From Aeromicrobium wangtongii (GTDB taxonomy: Bacteria; Actinomycetota; Actinomycetes; Propionibacteriales; Nocardioidaceae), in assembly GCF_024584515.1 (NCBI RefSeq), contig NZ_CP102173.1, forward strand, positions 3,596,001 through 3,660,000: a stretch of DNA of 64,000 nucleotides, written 5' to 3'. The notes under the pieces are model-generated. The model saw nothing but the letters and a program-made list of their open reading frames with translations. It ran no database searches and had not been told where the DNA came from. How positions within the stretch are numbered: position 1 is the first letter of the stretch; each line of letters begins with the position of its first letter. This document shows positions 35,677-46,311 of this stretch, piece by piece. Made by a program: the position numbers and the translations under genes.

Positions 35677-35709
35677 CTGGTGCCTCCAGGTCAGCGGAAC
35701 TCGGCTGAC
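35677..35709 (-). promoter_or_regulatory. Likely translational expression platform of the serA riboswitch
   Basis: Between the riboswitch and the serA start there are two small stems. GTCAGC/GCTGAC pairs 35690-35695 with 35704-35709. CTGG/CCAG pairs 35677-35680 with 35686-35689, with the GGAGG ribosome-binding site (35683-35687) reaching into the stem. No terminator-like U-run is present, so control at the level of translation initiation is more likely than attenuation. Confidence 0.45.
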
Positions 35710-35713
35710 GTGG

Positions 35714-35790
35714 GGCCCAGGCGAACGGTCCCGATGTCGTGTGTCGCAGTCGCTCCCCGGTGGTACCCACCTGAACGCCAGTCGCGTCTG
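35714..35790 (-). promoter_or_regulatory. ZTP riboswitch (pfl motif) upstream of serA
   Basis: Read on the minus strand the leader contains CGCGACTGGCG, then GGTGGGTACCACCGGGGAGCG, then after a loop CCGTTCGCCTGGGC. These are the conserved first half (GACUGGCG, stem, ACCACCGGGGAGCG) and second half (CCGnnCGCCUGGGC) of the ZTP-sensing pfl RNA, in correct order and spacing. The RNA senses the folate-deficiency signal ZTP/AICAR and raises expression of one-carbon and purine genes; serine synthesis is a known type of target because serine feeds folate one-carbon units. Confidence 0.88.
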
Positions 35791-35816
35791 CTTGGCCGCC
35801 AGTCTAGCGGCGACTC

Positions 35817-36254
35817 CTACAGCTTCTTGTAGGCGTCCGCGAACTGGGCCAGCACCTCGGCGGGGACGTCGCGGTCCAGGTTGGCCAGGCGCACCTGACC
35901 CTGGGCCACGAGGCGGCCGTCCTGGTCGGTCGAGTCGACGTGCCAGAGCTGCTGGCTGCGCCCGCGGTGGATCGGCGTCGCCGTGACGGTGATGACATCA
36001 CCCGGTGCGGCCTGACGGAGGAAGTCGGTCGAGTTGTTGGTGCCGACCACGACCCCCTTGCCCACGGTCTGGAGCCAGATGTGCCCCGCGACGCTGGCGG
36101 TCGACTCGTGGACGGCGCAGTAGACGCCGCCGTGCGGGATGCCGAAGGGCTGCAGGTGCTGCGGCCCGATCTCGAAGCGCGCCACGACCTTGTCGGGGCC
36201 GGCCTCGATGTGCTCGACGCCCAGCATGCCGTCCAGTCCGGGGATCTCAGTCAT
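35817..36254 (-). CDS. PaaI family thioesterase (hotdog fold)
   Basis: This 145-residue protein has a single hotdog domain. GIPHGGVYCAVHEST (near residues 39-53) is the HGG-motif helix that carries the catalytic acidic residue in PaaI/4-hydroxybenzoyl-CoA thioesterases. It should hydrolyse an acyl- or aryl-CoA. ATG 36254 sets the family-typical start just before GMLGVEHIE. It is divergent from csoR with the CsoR box between them, so copper could affect its promoter, but no functional link is evident. Confidence 0.88.
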   Translation of the reverse strand: MTEIPGLDGMLGVEHIEAGPDKVVARFEIGPQHLQPFGIPHGGVYCAVHESTASVAGHIWLQTVGKGVVVGTNNSTDFLRQAAPGDVITVTATPIHRGRSQQLWHVDSTDQDGRLVAQGQVRLANLDRDVPAEVLAQFADAYKKL

Positions 36255-36284
36255 GGCTCCAACCCTAGGGGGCCCTTGAACGGC

Positions 36285-36301
36285 ATACCCCCTGGGGGTA
36301 T
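36285..36301. promoter_or_regulatory. CsoR operator (copper box)
   Basis: ATACCCCCTGGGGGTAT is a perfect 17-bp palindrome with a single central T. G/C tracts flanked by TA, as in TACCCC...GGGGTA, are the known CsoR-type operator. It lies 10 bp before the csoR start codon and 30 bp from the divergent thioesterase start. When Cu(I) binds CsoR, the repressor leaves this site and csoR-copZ-copA are induced. Confidence 0.85.
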
Positions 36302-36311
36302 CGTCGCCCTT

Positions 36312-36605
36312 ATGGACCACGCAGCACCCGGATACTCCGACGACAAGATCGCCGTCCTCAAGCGACTGCGACGCATCGAGGGACAGGTGCGCGGGCTGAC
36401 CCGCATGGTCGAGGACGACACCTACTGCATCGACGTCCTGACCCAGGTCTCCGCGACGACCAAGGCCCTGGAGTCCGTCGCGCTCAAGCTGCTCGATGAG
36501 CACCTGGCCCACTGTGTCGTCGACGCGGCCCGGGCCGGCGGCGACCAGGCCGACATCAAGGTCAAGGAAGCATCCGACGCGATCGCGCGTCTCGTTCGTT
36601 CCTGA
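36312..36605 (+). CDS. csoR: Copper-sensing transcriptional repressor CsoR
   Basis: This 97-residue, all-helical protein is of the CsoR/RcnR family. [22 protein letters not shown] is the DNA-binding helix region. Cys in TYCIDVLTQ and His plus Cys in HLAHCVVD form the C-H-C copper site. It represses the downstream copZ-copA genes through the palindrome just upstream. It is the first gene of a three-gene operon, with copZ 14 bp downstream. Confidence 0.92.
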   Translation: MDHAAPGYSDDKIAVLKRLRRIEGQVRGLTRMVEDDTYCIDVLTQVSATTKALESVALKLLDEHLAHCVVDAARAGGDQADIKVKEASDAIARLVRS

Positions 36606-36619
36606 GAGGACACCCACCC

Positions 36620-36852
36620 ATGAGCAGCAGCACCTACCGCGTCACCGGCATGACCTGCGAGCACTGCGTCGCCGCCGTCACCGAGGAGCTCACCGCCCTC
36701 GACGGCGTCACCGCGGTCAGCATCGACCTGGTCGCCGGCGGAACCTCCGACGTCACCGTCGAGAGCAGCGCCCCCCTGGACACCGCCGCGGTCGCCGAGG
36801 CCGTCGACGAGGCGGGGTACGCGCTGGCAGGTCCTCGCGACCTGCCCCTGGC

Positions 36853-36856
<4 letters not shown>
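36620..36856 (+). CDS. copZ: Copper chaperone, heavy-metal-associated domain (CopZ-like)
   Basis: This 78-residue ferredoxin-like HMA domain has [11 protein letters not shown], the CxxC copper-binding loop near residues 10-20. It hands Cu(I) to the ATPase encoded next and probably to CsoR. It is part of the csoR-copZ-copA operon. Its TGA overlaps the ATG of copA by 4 bp (ATGA, 36853-36856), giving translational coupling that would keep chaperone and pump stoichiometric. Confidence 0.94.
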
Positions 36857-39045
<2,189 letters not shown>

Positions 39046-39071
39046 CGTCCCTGCCGTGGCATCGTCACAGA

Positions 39072-40013
39072 ATGTGCGCGTGGTGGTGCGCCGTACTCCT
39101 GGTTCTCGGTCTCCCGGGTCCGGTACGGCACGAGACCGTGTCAGCGTCCGTCGCGACACGGCCCGCCCCCTCGCGGGCTGCGGCGGACCTGCCTCCCGGC
39201 TACACCAACGGGTGCCACCTGGACCAGAGCCGCACCACTCCGCGGGGCTGCGTCTACGGCGACAAGCGGGCCAAGCGGACGATCACCCTGGTCGGGGACT
39301 CCAAGGCCCGCCAGTGGCTGCCCACCCTGGATCGCTACGGCAAGGCCGCGAAGTGGCGGATCGTGGCCCACACGAAGTCCGCCTGTCCGTTCACCCAGGC
39401 CGCTGTCCCCCAGGCGCGGACGGGTCGGCGGTACGCCTCCTGCGCCCGGTGGAACGACCGGGTCCTGTCCCGGCTCCGAAGGGACCGGCCGCGGGTGGTG
39501 GTCGTCGCCCTGTACGCCAAGTACGCGCTGGCGTCCCGGACCGCGACGACCACGGAGCAACGCCAGGCCGCGATGGCGCAGGGCATGCGCGCCTCGTGGC
39601 GGTCCGTGACGAAGGCGGGGTCCGAGCTGGTCGTGCTCAACTCGACGCCGTACATCGGGATGCCGTACCGCCGGCACCCGACGTGGCTCGCCTCGTCGTG
39701 CGTGGCGGCGCACCGCACCCGTACCGACCTGTGCGACGTCCCCGCGGCGAAGGCGCTGAGCGGTCCGGCGGTGTGGACCCAACAGGATCGTGACCGGGTG
39801 CTCACCGGCCTCGACGACGTGCACCTCATCGACCTCAACCCTCGGCTGTGCAGCTCGCGCACGTGCCGGGTCGTGCTGGGTCACGTGCTGGTCTACCGGG
39901 ACACCCATCACCTGACCGCGACCATCGCCCGACGGTTGTACCCCTACCTGCGCAACCGCCTCACCCCCCTGCTGAGCCAGCGGTCCCGTCAGGCCAGCTC
40001 GGCCAGCAGCTGA
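39072..40013 (+). CDS. Secreted SGNH-fold hydrolase domain protein
   Basis: This 313-residue protein starts with a signal peptide or anchor (MCAWWCAVLLVLGLPGP). It contains GDSKARQWLPTL (a GDSx block I) and ends in a DTHHLT sequence resembling the Asp-His block V of SGNH esterases. Paired Cys residues suggest disulfides outside the cell. The domain is like the extracellular C-terminal SGNH domain of OafA/YrhL-type acyltransferases, but the membrane part is absent, so it may act with a separate acyltransferase. It overlaps the 3' end of the convergent epimerase gene by 25 bp. Confidence 0.8.
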   Translation: MCAWWCAVLLVLGLPGPVRHETVSASVATRPAPSRAAADLPPGYTNGCHLDQSRTTPRGCVYGDKRAKRTITLVGDSKARQWLPTLDRYGKAAKWRIVAHTKSACPFTQAAVPQARTGRRYASCARWNDRVLSRLRRDRPRVVVVALYAKYALASRTATTTEQRQAAMAQGMRASWRSVTKAGSELVVLNSTPYIGMPYRRHPTWLASSCVAAHRTRTDLCDVPAAKALSGPAVWTQQDRDRVLTGLDDVHLIDLNPRLCSSRTCRVVLGHVLVYRDTHHLTATIARRLYPYLRNRLTPLLSQRSRQASSASS

Positions 40014-40966
40014 AGCTCCTCCGCGCGGGACAGACCGGCCGCGCGAGGACGGTCGAGGCCACGGTCACGCTCGTCGGCGAGGGTGTCGGCAAGGGTGCGG
40101 TCGAGCGGTCGGCGCACCAGGCCCCACCCGATCGCACGGGCGTCGTCCATCCGGCCCATGCCGTGATGGCTCGCCGGCAGCCACAACGGCAGCGAGCGCG
40201 GTCCCATCCACTCCTGGACGCCGTGCTCGTGCAGCCAGTCCACGACCGGCACGACGCGTCGGCCCGTGAAGCCGCTGACCTCGGCGGACACCGCGATCAG
40301 CTCGTCCACCGTGGTGCGGCTGCCGGCGCCGTGGACGATGCCGGTCGCACCTCGCTCGGCCGAGCGCACGATCCACGCCGCCAGGTCACGGACGTCGATG
40401 ACCTGCATCGGCTGGTGCGCGACATCCGGGACGAGCACGTCCTGGTCGCCGGCCAGCGCGAAGCGCGAGACGTAGTAGCCCAAGCGGTCCGAACGATCTC
40501 CGGGACCGCCGATCAGGCCGGCCCGGACCACCAGGTGCCGGGGCAGCGTCGTCACCGCCTGCTCACAGGCGACCTTGGCGTGGCCGTACTCCTCGGGCGT
40601 GGCCTCGTCGGCCTCCAGCGGTTCCAGCAGCGGGGACGACTCGGTCAGCGGTCCGCTCTGATCGGCGTACACCGAACCCGTCGAGACGAACGTCCAGTGC
40701 CCGGCCCGACCACCGAGGGCCGCCACGGCCGACCTGACCTGGCCGGGCTGGCGGGACAGGTCGACGACCAGGTCCCACGCACGATCGGCCACCGCATCGT
40801 AGGCGCCGGGAGCCGACCGGTCCGCTCGGACGAAGGTCGCGCCGGCGGGCGCCTGTCCGGACTCGCCGCGGGCCAGGCAGGTGACGTCGTGGCCCCTGCC
40901 CAACGCCTCCCGCGCGATGCAGCCACCGACCCAGGAGGTCCCACCCAGCACGAGCATCGTCGTCAT
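39989..40966 (-). CDS. NAD-dependent epimerase/dehydratase family protein
   Basis: This 325-residue extended SDR has GGTSWVGGCIAREAL (residues 8-22) for cofactor binding. A Ser/Thr-Tyr-x3-Lys-like arrangement appears in FVSTGSVYADQ and EEYGHAKVACEQ (Tyr and Lys five residues apart). The C-terminal half has the substrate-binding helices of the family. ATG 40966 begins the cofactor fold. It may act on a nucleotide-sugar or similar substrate. It is convergent with and overlaps the SGNH gene. Confidence 0.86.
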   Translation of the reverse strand: MTTMLVLGGTSWVGGCIAREALGRGHDVTCLARGESGQAPAGATFVRADRSAPGAYDAVADRAWDLVVDLSRQPGQVRSAVAALGGRAGHWTFVSTGSVYADQSGPLTESSPLLEPLEADEATPEEYGHAKVACEQAVTTLPRHLVVRAGLIGGPGDRSDRLGYYVSRFALAGDQDVLVPDVAHQPMQVIDVRDLAAWIVRSAERGATGIVHGAGSRTTVDELIAVSAEVSGFTGRRVVPVVDWLHEHGVQEWMGPRSLPLWLPASHHGMGRMDDARAIGWGLVRRPLDRTLADTLADERDRGLDRPRAAGLSRAEELQLLAELA

Positions 40967-41068
40967 CGACCCATCACAGCACGGATACCGGCAGCACCGA
41001 CAGCGGTGTTCACTCCCGGCGCAACGCGCGCACGCGATCCGCTGGCGCAACGGGCATAGCCTGTTCTC

Positions 41069-41377
41069 ATGTCTTCTGAGCTCTTGACCGTCACCGGCAC
41101 CGTCTACTTCCGCGAGAAGATCAGCCTTCCTCCGGGCGCGATCGCCACGATCAAGCTGGTGGACGGCGAGGGCGAGGTGCTGGCCGGCACCGCGATCAGC
41201 TCGGTCGCCGTACCGACCGAGTTCAGCCTCTCGGCCGATCCGGCGTTCGCGCCCGATCCGGACCAGCTGTTCATCTGGGCCGCGCTGCGCAGCGAGGCCG
41301 GCGTGTGGGGAACCACCGAGCTCGTGCCCGTCACCGCCGACGCCAACGCCGTGCTGCTGACCAAGATCGAGGACTGA
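41069..41377 (+). CDS. YbaY-like/YscW-type beta-sandwich protein
   Basis: This is a 102-residue protein with an all-beta pattern: VTGTVYFREKISLPPGAIATI and VPTEFSLSADPAF. This fits the YbaY family, a small lipoprotein or chaperone-like fold (the domain is shared with type III secretion lipoprotein chaperones). No signal peptide is visible, so here it would be cytosolic. It is followed after 4 bp by an ABC exporter gene and may be co-transcribed. Confidence 0.78.
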   Translation: MSSELLTVTGTVYFREKISLPPGAIATIKLVDGEGEVLAGTAISSVAVPTEFSLSADPAFAPDPDQLFIWAALRSEAGVWGTTELVPVTADANAVLLTKIED

Positions 41378-41381
41378 CCGG

Positions 41382-43376
41382 GTGGCGCGGGGCGGCGGCC
41401 CAACCGTCATCCACCTGACCGAGGCCGAGGTGCGCGCCGGCGGCGCCCCCATCCTGCGGCGCATCGCCGCGATGCTGCGGCCGTACCGCACCAAGATGGT
41501 GTTCGTCGCGATCGCGGTCGTCGTGTCCGCCGCGCTCACCTCGCTCGTCCCGTTCCTGACCAAGGCCATCTTCGACAAGGCGCTGTTCCCGCCGGACGGC
41601 GACATCCGCACTCACCTGCTGGCCTGGCTGGTGGCGGGGATGTGCGCGATACCCGTGGTGACCGCCCTGATCGGCATCGGCCAGAACTGGCTGACGTCGA
41701 CGATCGGCAACTCCGCGATGGCCGATCTGCGCGGCGACCTGTTCGCGCACCTGCAGAAGATGGAGCTGGCCTTCTTCACCGCGACCAAGACCGGCGCGAT
41801 CCAGTCGCGGCTGGCCAATGACGTCGCCGGCGTCCGGACGGTGCTGACCGACACCGCCACGTCGATCCTGCAGAACAGCGTGACCGTGACCGCGGCGTTC
41901 ATCTCGATGGTCATCTTGTCGTGGCAGCTGACCATCCTGACGCTGATCCTGATGCCGGTGTTCATCGTCATCCAGCTGCAGGTCGGCAAGCGCCGCCAGC
42001 GGCTGGCCCGCAAGACCCAGGAGTCGCTGTCGGAGATGACCGCGATCACCGAGGAGGCCCTCAGCGTCTCCGGCATCCTGCTGTCCAAGGTCTTCAACCG
42101 GGCCGACTCCGAGGTCGAGCGCTACCGGCAGGCCAACCGGGAGCAGACCCGGCTGCAGGTCGACCAGGCCATGACCGGTCGGGCCTTCTTCGCCACGGTG
42201 CAGACCTTCTTCGCCATCACCCCGGCGCTGATCTACCTCGCCGCCGGCCTCATGCTGCAGGGCAGCAGCGAGCTGACCGCCGGGACGCTCGTGGCGTTCA
42301 CGACCCTGCAGGCCCGGCTGCAGATGCCGTTGCTCCAGCTCATGCGGGTCTCCCTGGACGTCCAGACGTCCCTCGCGCTCTTCCGCCGCCTGTTCGAGTA
42401 CCTCGACCTGGAGCCGGCGATCACCGAGCGTCCCGGTGCCGTGGAGCTCGACCCCCACGCGCTGCGCGGGCAGATCGAGTTCCGCGACGTCCGGTTCCGC
42501 TATCCCGAGCCGCGCAGCCTCAGCGGGACGGTTGTCCGTGACCGCTTCGGCGAGTCCGGCGTGCGCATCGACAGCGGTCCCGCGCCCGAGCAGGGCTGGG
42601 CGCTCGACGGCATCTCGCTGACCGTGAAGCCGGGCCAGCTGGCCGCCATCGTCGGGCCGTCCGGCTCCGGCAAGACCACCATGACGTACCTGGTCCCGCG
42701 GTTCTACGACGTCAACGAGGGTGCGGTGCTGATCGACGGGACCGATGTGCGCGACCTGACGATGGGATCGCTCGCCGAGGCGGTCGGCATGGTGACGCAG
42801 GAGCCGTACCTGTTCCACGGCTCGATCCGCGACAACATCGCCTATGCCAAGCCCGATGCGAGCGCCGAGGAGATCGAGGAGGCCGCCCGCGACGCCAACA
42901 TCCACGACCGGATCGTGTCGTTCCCTGAGGGCTACGAGACGATCACCGGCGAGCGCGGCTACCGGCTCAGCGGCGGTGAGAAGCAGCGCCTGGCGATCGC
43001 CCGCGTGCTCCTGATGGACCCGCGCATCCTGATCCTGGACGAGGCGACGTCCGCGCTGGACACCGAGACCGAGCGGCTCGTGCAGGACGCCCTGGAGCGG
43101 GCCACGCACAACCGCACGACGATCGCGATCGCGCACCGGTTGTCCACGATCCACAACGCCGACGTGATCTTCGGGCTCGAGGACGGTCGCCTGGTCGAGC
43201 AGGGCACGCACGACGAGCTGCTCGCCCTCGGCGGGCTGTACTCGCGGCTGTACGTCGAGCAGTTCGGGTCCGGCCGGATCGAGGCGCGGTTCACCGACGG
43301 CGTCCGGTTCACCGACGGCGAGGTGTACTGCGACCGCCCGGCGCCGGACGAGCGTCGCGCGGACGTGTCGTTCTAG
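41382..43376 (+). CDS. ABC exporter, fused permease/ATPase (MsbA/LmrA-like)
   Basis: This 664-residue half-transporter has six transmembrane helices in residues ~30-330. An ATPase domain follows with Walker A PSGSGKTTM, signature LSGGEKQRLAIARVLL, Walker B ILILDEATSALD and the H-loop AHRLS. About 25 extra residues at the N-terminus and a variable segment before Walker A (GTVVRDRFGESGVRIDSG) are unusual. Homodimers export lipids, drugs or peptides; substrate unknown. The start is GTG 41382, 4 bp after the YbaY-like gene. Confidence 0.93.
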   Translation: MARGGGPTVIHLTEAEVRAGGAPILRRIAAMLRPYRTKMVFVAIAVVVSAALTSLVPFLTKAIFDKALFPPDGDIRTHLLAWLVAGMCAIPVVTALIGIGQNWLTSTIGNSAMADLRGDLFAHLQKMELAFFTATKTGAIQSRLANDVAGVRTVLTDTATSILQNSVTVTAAFISMVILSWQLTILTLILMPVFIVIQLQVGKRRQRLARKTQESLSEMTAITEEALSVSGILLSKVFNRADSEVERYRQANREQTRLQVDQAMTGRAFFATVQTFFAITPALIYLAAGLMLQGSSELTAGTLVAFTTLQARLQMPLLQLMRVSLDVQTSLALFRRLFEYLDLEPAITERPGAVELDPHALRGQIEFRDVRFRYPEPRSLSGTVVRDRFGESGVRIDSGPAPEQGWALDGISLTVKPGQLAAIVGPSGSGKTTMTYLVPRFYDVNEGAVLIDGTDVRDLTMGSLAEAVGMVTQEPYLFHGSIRDNIAYAKPDASAEEIEEAARDANIHDRIVSFPEGYETITGERGYRLSGGEKQRLAIARVLLMDPRILILDEATSALDTETERLVQDALERATHNRTTIAIAHRLSTIHNADVIFGLEDGRLVEQGTHDELLALGGLYSRLYVEQFGSGRIEARFTDGVRFTDGEVYCDRPAPDERRADVSF

Positions 43377-43380
43377 GGGC

Positions 43381-44067
43381 TCAGCCCTTCCGGGTCACCC
43401 GCTGGTGGGCCGAGGCCAGCACCTGCTGGACGGTGCGGTCGATCTTCTTGGTCTCCTTGAGGCCCGGCACGGAGTAGATGATCGACGTCAAGGTGCCGTC
43501 CGAGCAGGTCTGCGCGGAGATGCCGGACTCGGTCTGGCTGATCGGCACGGTGGTGACGGTCGTCGTGGTGCCCTTCTTCTCCCCGCCGAGCTCGGCCAGC
43601 GTCACGAAGGCATCACAGGCCTGCTTGTCGGTGAACTTGTCGGCCCCGGCCAGCAGCTTCTTGGCCGCGTCGAGATCCTTCTTGTCCTGGCCGGCCTTGA
43701 GCTCACCGGAGGACTCGAGCTGCTTGACGATGGCGGGCAACGACTTGGCCCACTGCTTCGCCGGCAGTGTGGTGACCTGGACCAGGGCCTTGTCGCTCTG
43801 CCACCGGCACTGGCTGCTGCCGTCGGCGCCCGTTGCGGCGACGATCTCGTCGACGGCCGATCCGGCCAGCTTGGCCCGGTCGGCGGCGGTGAGGCTCTTG
43901 CAGGCGATCTGGTCGCGGTCGATCGGTGCCGCGGTGGCGCTGGGGGTGGCCGACGCCTTCGCGGACTTCTTGGCGTCCGCGTCGTCGTCCGAGCCGCCGC
44001 ACGCGCTCAGCAGGACGAGCGCGGCCGCGGCCAGGGGGACGAGGCGTCGGGTCACCGAGGAAGTCAT
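43381..44067 (-). CDS. Lipoprotein, DUF3558-like
   Basis: This 228-residue lipoprotein has the signal peptide RRLVPLAAAALVLLSACGG with lipobox LSAC. A low-complexity Ala/Ser/Thr linker follows. The mature domain, with C-K-S-L-T (near residue 58) and SQCRWQ (near residue 87), fits the DUF3558 actinobacterial lipoprotein pattern (paired Cys around an alpha/beta fold). Function unknown. It is convergent with the ABC exporter (4 bp gap) and codirectional with the DedA gene upstream, 56 bp apart. Confidence 0.75.
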   Translation of the reverse strand: MTSSVTRRLVPLAAAALVLLSACGGSDDDADAKKSAKASATPSATAAPIDRDQIACKSLTAADRAKLAGSAVDEIVAATGADGSSQCRWQSDKALVQVTTLPAKQWAKSLPAIVKQLESSGELKAGQDKKDLDAAKKLLAGADKFTDKQACDAFVTLAELGGEKKGTTTTVTTVPISQTESGISAQTCSDGTLTSIIYSVPGLKETKKIDRTVQQVLASAHQRVTRKG

Positions 44068-44123
44068 CCCACCACTGTAGGAGGCGTGCCCACGGGCCCG
44101 ATGCCGAGCGTTCGCGGTCCGGC

Positions 44124-44792
44124 TCAGCCGGCAGAGGACCGGCGCATCTCGCGCACCCGCACGACCACGAAGCCGATGATGACCACCAGCACGGCGAGGA
44201 TGACCACCTTCTGGAAGGCGTCGGCGTACGGCTCGACCCGGTCCCAGTTCCTGCCCAGCCGGTATCCGGCGACGACGAAGATCGAGTTCCAGATCGCGCT
44301 GCCGAGGGTCGTCAGCGCCAGGAACAGCGGGAAGCTCATCTTCTCGACGCCTGCCGGCAACGAGATGAGACTGCGGAAGATCGGCACCATACGACCGAAG
44401 AAGACGGCGGCCGAGCCGTGCTTGAGGAACCAGGCCTCGGTCTTCTCCATGTCGCTGACCTTGAGCAGCGGCACCTTCTCGAAGACGAGCGCCGCACGGT
44501 CCCGGCCGAAGATCGCGCCGAGCCAGTACAAGATGACGGCGCCGGTGACCGAGCCCAGGGTCGTCGCCACGAGCGCCCCGGCCAGGGAGAACGTCCCCTG
44601 GCTGGCGGCGAATCCCGCCAGCGGCAGGATGATCTCGCTCGGGATGGGCGGGAAGAGATTGTCCATCCCGACCGCGAGGCCGGCTCCGAACAGACCCAGC
44701 TTGTCCATCAGCTCGACGGTCCAGCCGGCGAGCCCTGAGTCGGGGGCGTTGTCGGCCGCGGCTGTGAGGGCGGTCAGTAAGGTCACGGGCAT
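44124..44792 (-). CDS. DedA family membrane protein
   Basis: This is a 222-residue DedA/SNARE-associated-type protein. NLFPPIPSEIILPLAGFAA is the family's re-entrant loop. FFGRMVPIFRSLISLPAG contains the G-R-x-x-P-x-x-R motif thought to be functional, and the rest is five or six helices. DedA proteins act in undecaprenyl-phosphate or phospholipid recycling. ATG 44792 shares bases with the start codon of the divergent gene at 44791; a GTG 6 bp downstream is an alternative start. Confidence 0.93.
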   Translation of the reverse strand: MPVTLLTALTAAADNAPDSGLAGWTVELMDKLGLFGAGLAVGMDNLFPPIPSEIILPLAGFAASQGTFSLAGALVATTLGSVTGAVILYWLGAIFGRDRAALVFEKVPLLKVSDMEKTEAWFLKHGSAAVFFGRMVPIFRSLISLPAGVEKMSFPLFLALTTLGSAIWNSIFVVAGYRLGRNWDRVEPYADAFQKVVILAVLVVIIGFVVVRVREMRRSSAG

Positions 44793-46311
44793 GAGCGTAT
44801 CTTCCGGGCTCAATCGAGCAGGCATCCTGACCGGTCTGGTGGCAGTCGTCCTGGTCGCGGCCGCCCTGGTGGTGAGGCCGGACGGGTCGAGCGACTCGGC
44901 GACCGCTCCGGCCTCGGACACCCTGACCGCGATCCGCTCGGCCACCCCGTCGGCGGCACTGGACGTGGTCTCGACCACGAGGCTCGGGGCCCCCGTCGAG
45001 GTCTCCCGGCGACTGCTCGAGTCGTCCCCCACCGTCGTGCTGGCCGACGCGACCGATCCCGCGGCGCAACAGATCGCGATCACCTCGGCCTCGACCCTCG
45101 GCGTCCCGGTGCTGCTGGACACCCCCGAGGCGCCGGCCGAGATCGATCGCCTCGGCGCCACGACGGTGCTGACCTTCGGTCGAGTCGCAGCCGTCCCGGG
45201 AGCCACGGCGGTCCCGGTCGACGAGGCGCAGGCCGCCGCGGAGATCGACCGCCGACGAGAGGCCGCCGGCCAGCGTTCGGCCGCGACGGCCGACGCCATC
45301 GTCATGACCCGGTCCGCATCGTCCAATGCCGCCGCGGTGGCGACCGCCCGGGCCGCCGGTGCGCACGTGCTCGAGGTCCCCGATGCGGATCCGCGCACCG
45401 ATTCCGAGGCGGCCCGCTACCTCGCCGAGCATCCTGACCACCCGGTGATCGCGCTGGGGTCGTCCTTCGCCCACGTGGCCTACCCGCTCGACGTCGTCCG
45501 CAAGGGCATCGAGCAGCCGGCCGGCGGATATCTCGCTCTGGGCGGGAAGACGACGTACACCGCGATGTACGGCCACCCCGGCGCCCCGCAGCTCGGTGTC
45601 CTCGGCGAGCAGGGCGTGCAGGCGTCCATCAAGCGGGTCGAGCGCCTCGTGCGCAAGTATCAGCGCGCGGCGCCGGACGCGGAGTTCGTGCCGACGTTCG
45701 AGATCATCGCGACCGTCGCCTCGGCCTCAGCGGGCAAGGACAAGAACTACTCGACCGAGACCCCTGTCGCAGAGCTGCTGCCCCTCGTCGATGCTGCCGA
45801 GAAGGCCGGCATCTACGTGATCCTCGACCTGCAGCCGGGCCGCACCGACTTCCTGACCCAGGCCAAGAAGTACCGGTCGCTGCTCGAGCGTCCGCACGTC
45901 GGCCTGGCGATCGACCCGGAGTGGAGGCTCACCAAGAAGCAGAAGCACCTGGTGCAGATCGGCTCGGTCACCGCCGACGAGATCAACCGCACCGGCGACT
46001 GGCTTGCCGACCTGACCAAGAGCAAGAGCCTGCCGCAGAAGATCTTCGTGCTGCACCAGTTCTCGTCCTCGATGATCAAGCATCGCGGTCGCCTCGACAC
46101 CTCACGGCCCGAGCTGGCGACCGTGATTCACGTTGATGGCTCGGGACCTCAAGGCGCGAAGCAGGGCACGTGGCACCACTTACGTGCCAAGGCCCCGCGT
46201 GGAGTCGGGTGGGGCTGGAAGAACTTCGTCGACGAAGACTCGCCGATGCTCACAGCTCAGCAGACCTGGCGCCAGGTCAAGCCCCACCCCGATCTCATCA
46301 CATATCAATAG
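44791..46311 (+). CDS. Anchored extracellular protein, cell-wall-binding-repeat-like plus barrel-like domain
   Basis: This 506-residue protein has an N-terminal membrane anchor (LNRAGILTGLVAVVLVAAAL). Two to three Rossmann-like repeats follow (TVVLADATDPAAQQIAITSA; the form resembles cell wall-binding repeat 2). The C-terminal ~230 residues read as an alpha/beta barrel-like unit (PTFEIIATVASAS, GIYVILDLQPGRTD, VGLAIDPEWRL). The barrel may be a glycoside hydrolase- or polysaccharide-deacetylase-like enzyme, but I cannot name a family. The start is tentative because the ATG at 44791 overlaps the DedA start codon. Confidence 0.72.
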   Translation: MSVSSGLNRAGILTGLVAVVLVAAALVVRPDGSSDSATAPASDTLTAIRSATPSAALDVVSTTRLGAPVEVSRRLLESSPTVVLADATDPAAQQIAITSASTLGVPVLLDTPEAPAEIDRLGATTVLTFGRVAAVPGATAVPVDEAQAAAEIDRRREAAGQRSAATADAIVMTRSASSNAAAVATARAAGAHVLEVPDADPRTDSEAARYLAEHPDHPVIALGSSFAHVAYPLDVVRKGIEQPAGGYLALGGKTTYTAMYGHPGAPQLGVLGEQGVQASIKRVERLVRKYQRAAPDAEFVPTFEIIATVASASAGKDKNYSTETPVAELLPLVDAAEKAGIYVILDLQPGRTDFLTQAKKYRSLLERPHVGLAIDPEWRLTKKQKHLVQIGSVTADEINRTGDWLADLTKSKSLPQKIFVLHQFSSSMIKHRGRLDTSRPELATVIHVDGSGPQGAKQGTWHHLRAKAPRGVGWGWKNFVDEDSPMLTAQQTWRQVKPHPDLITYQ

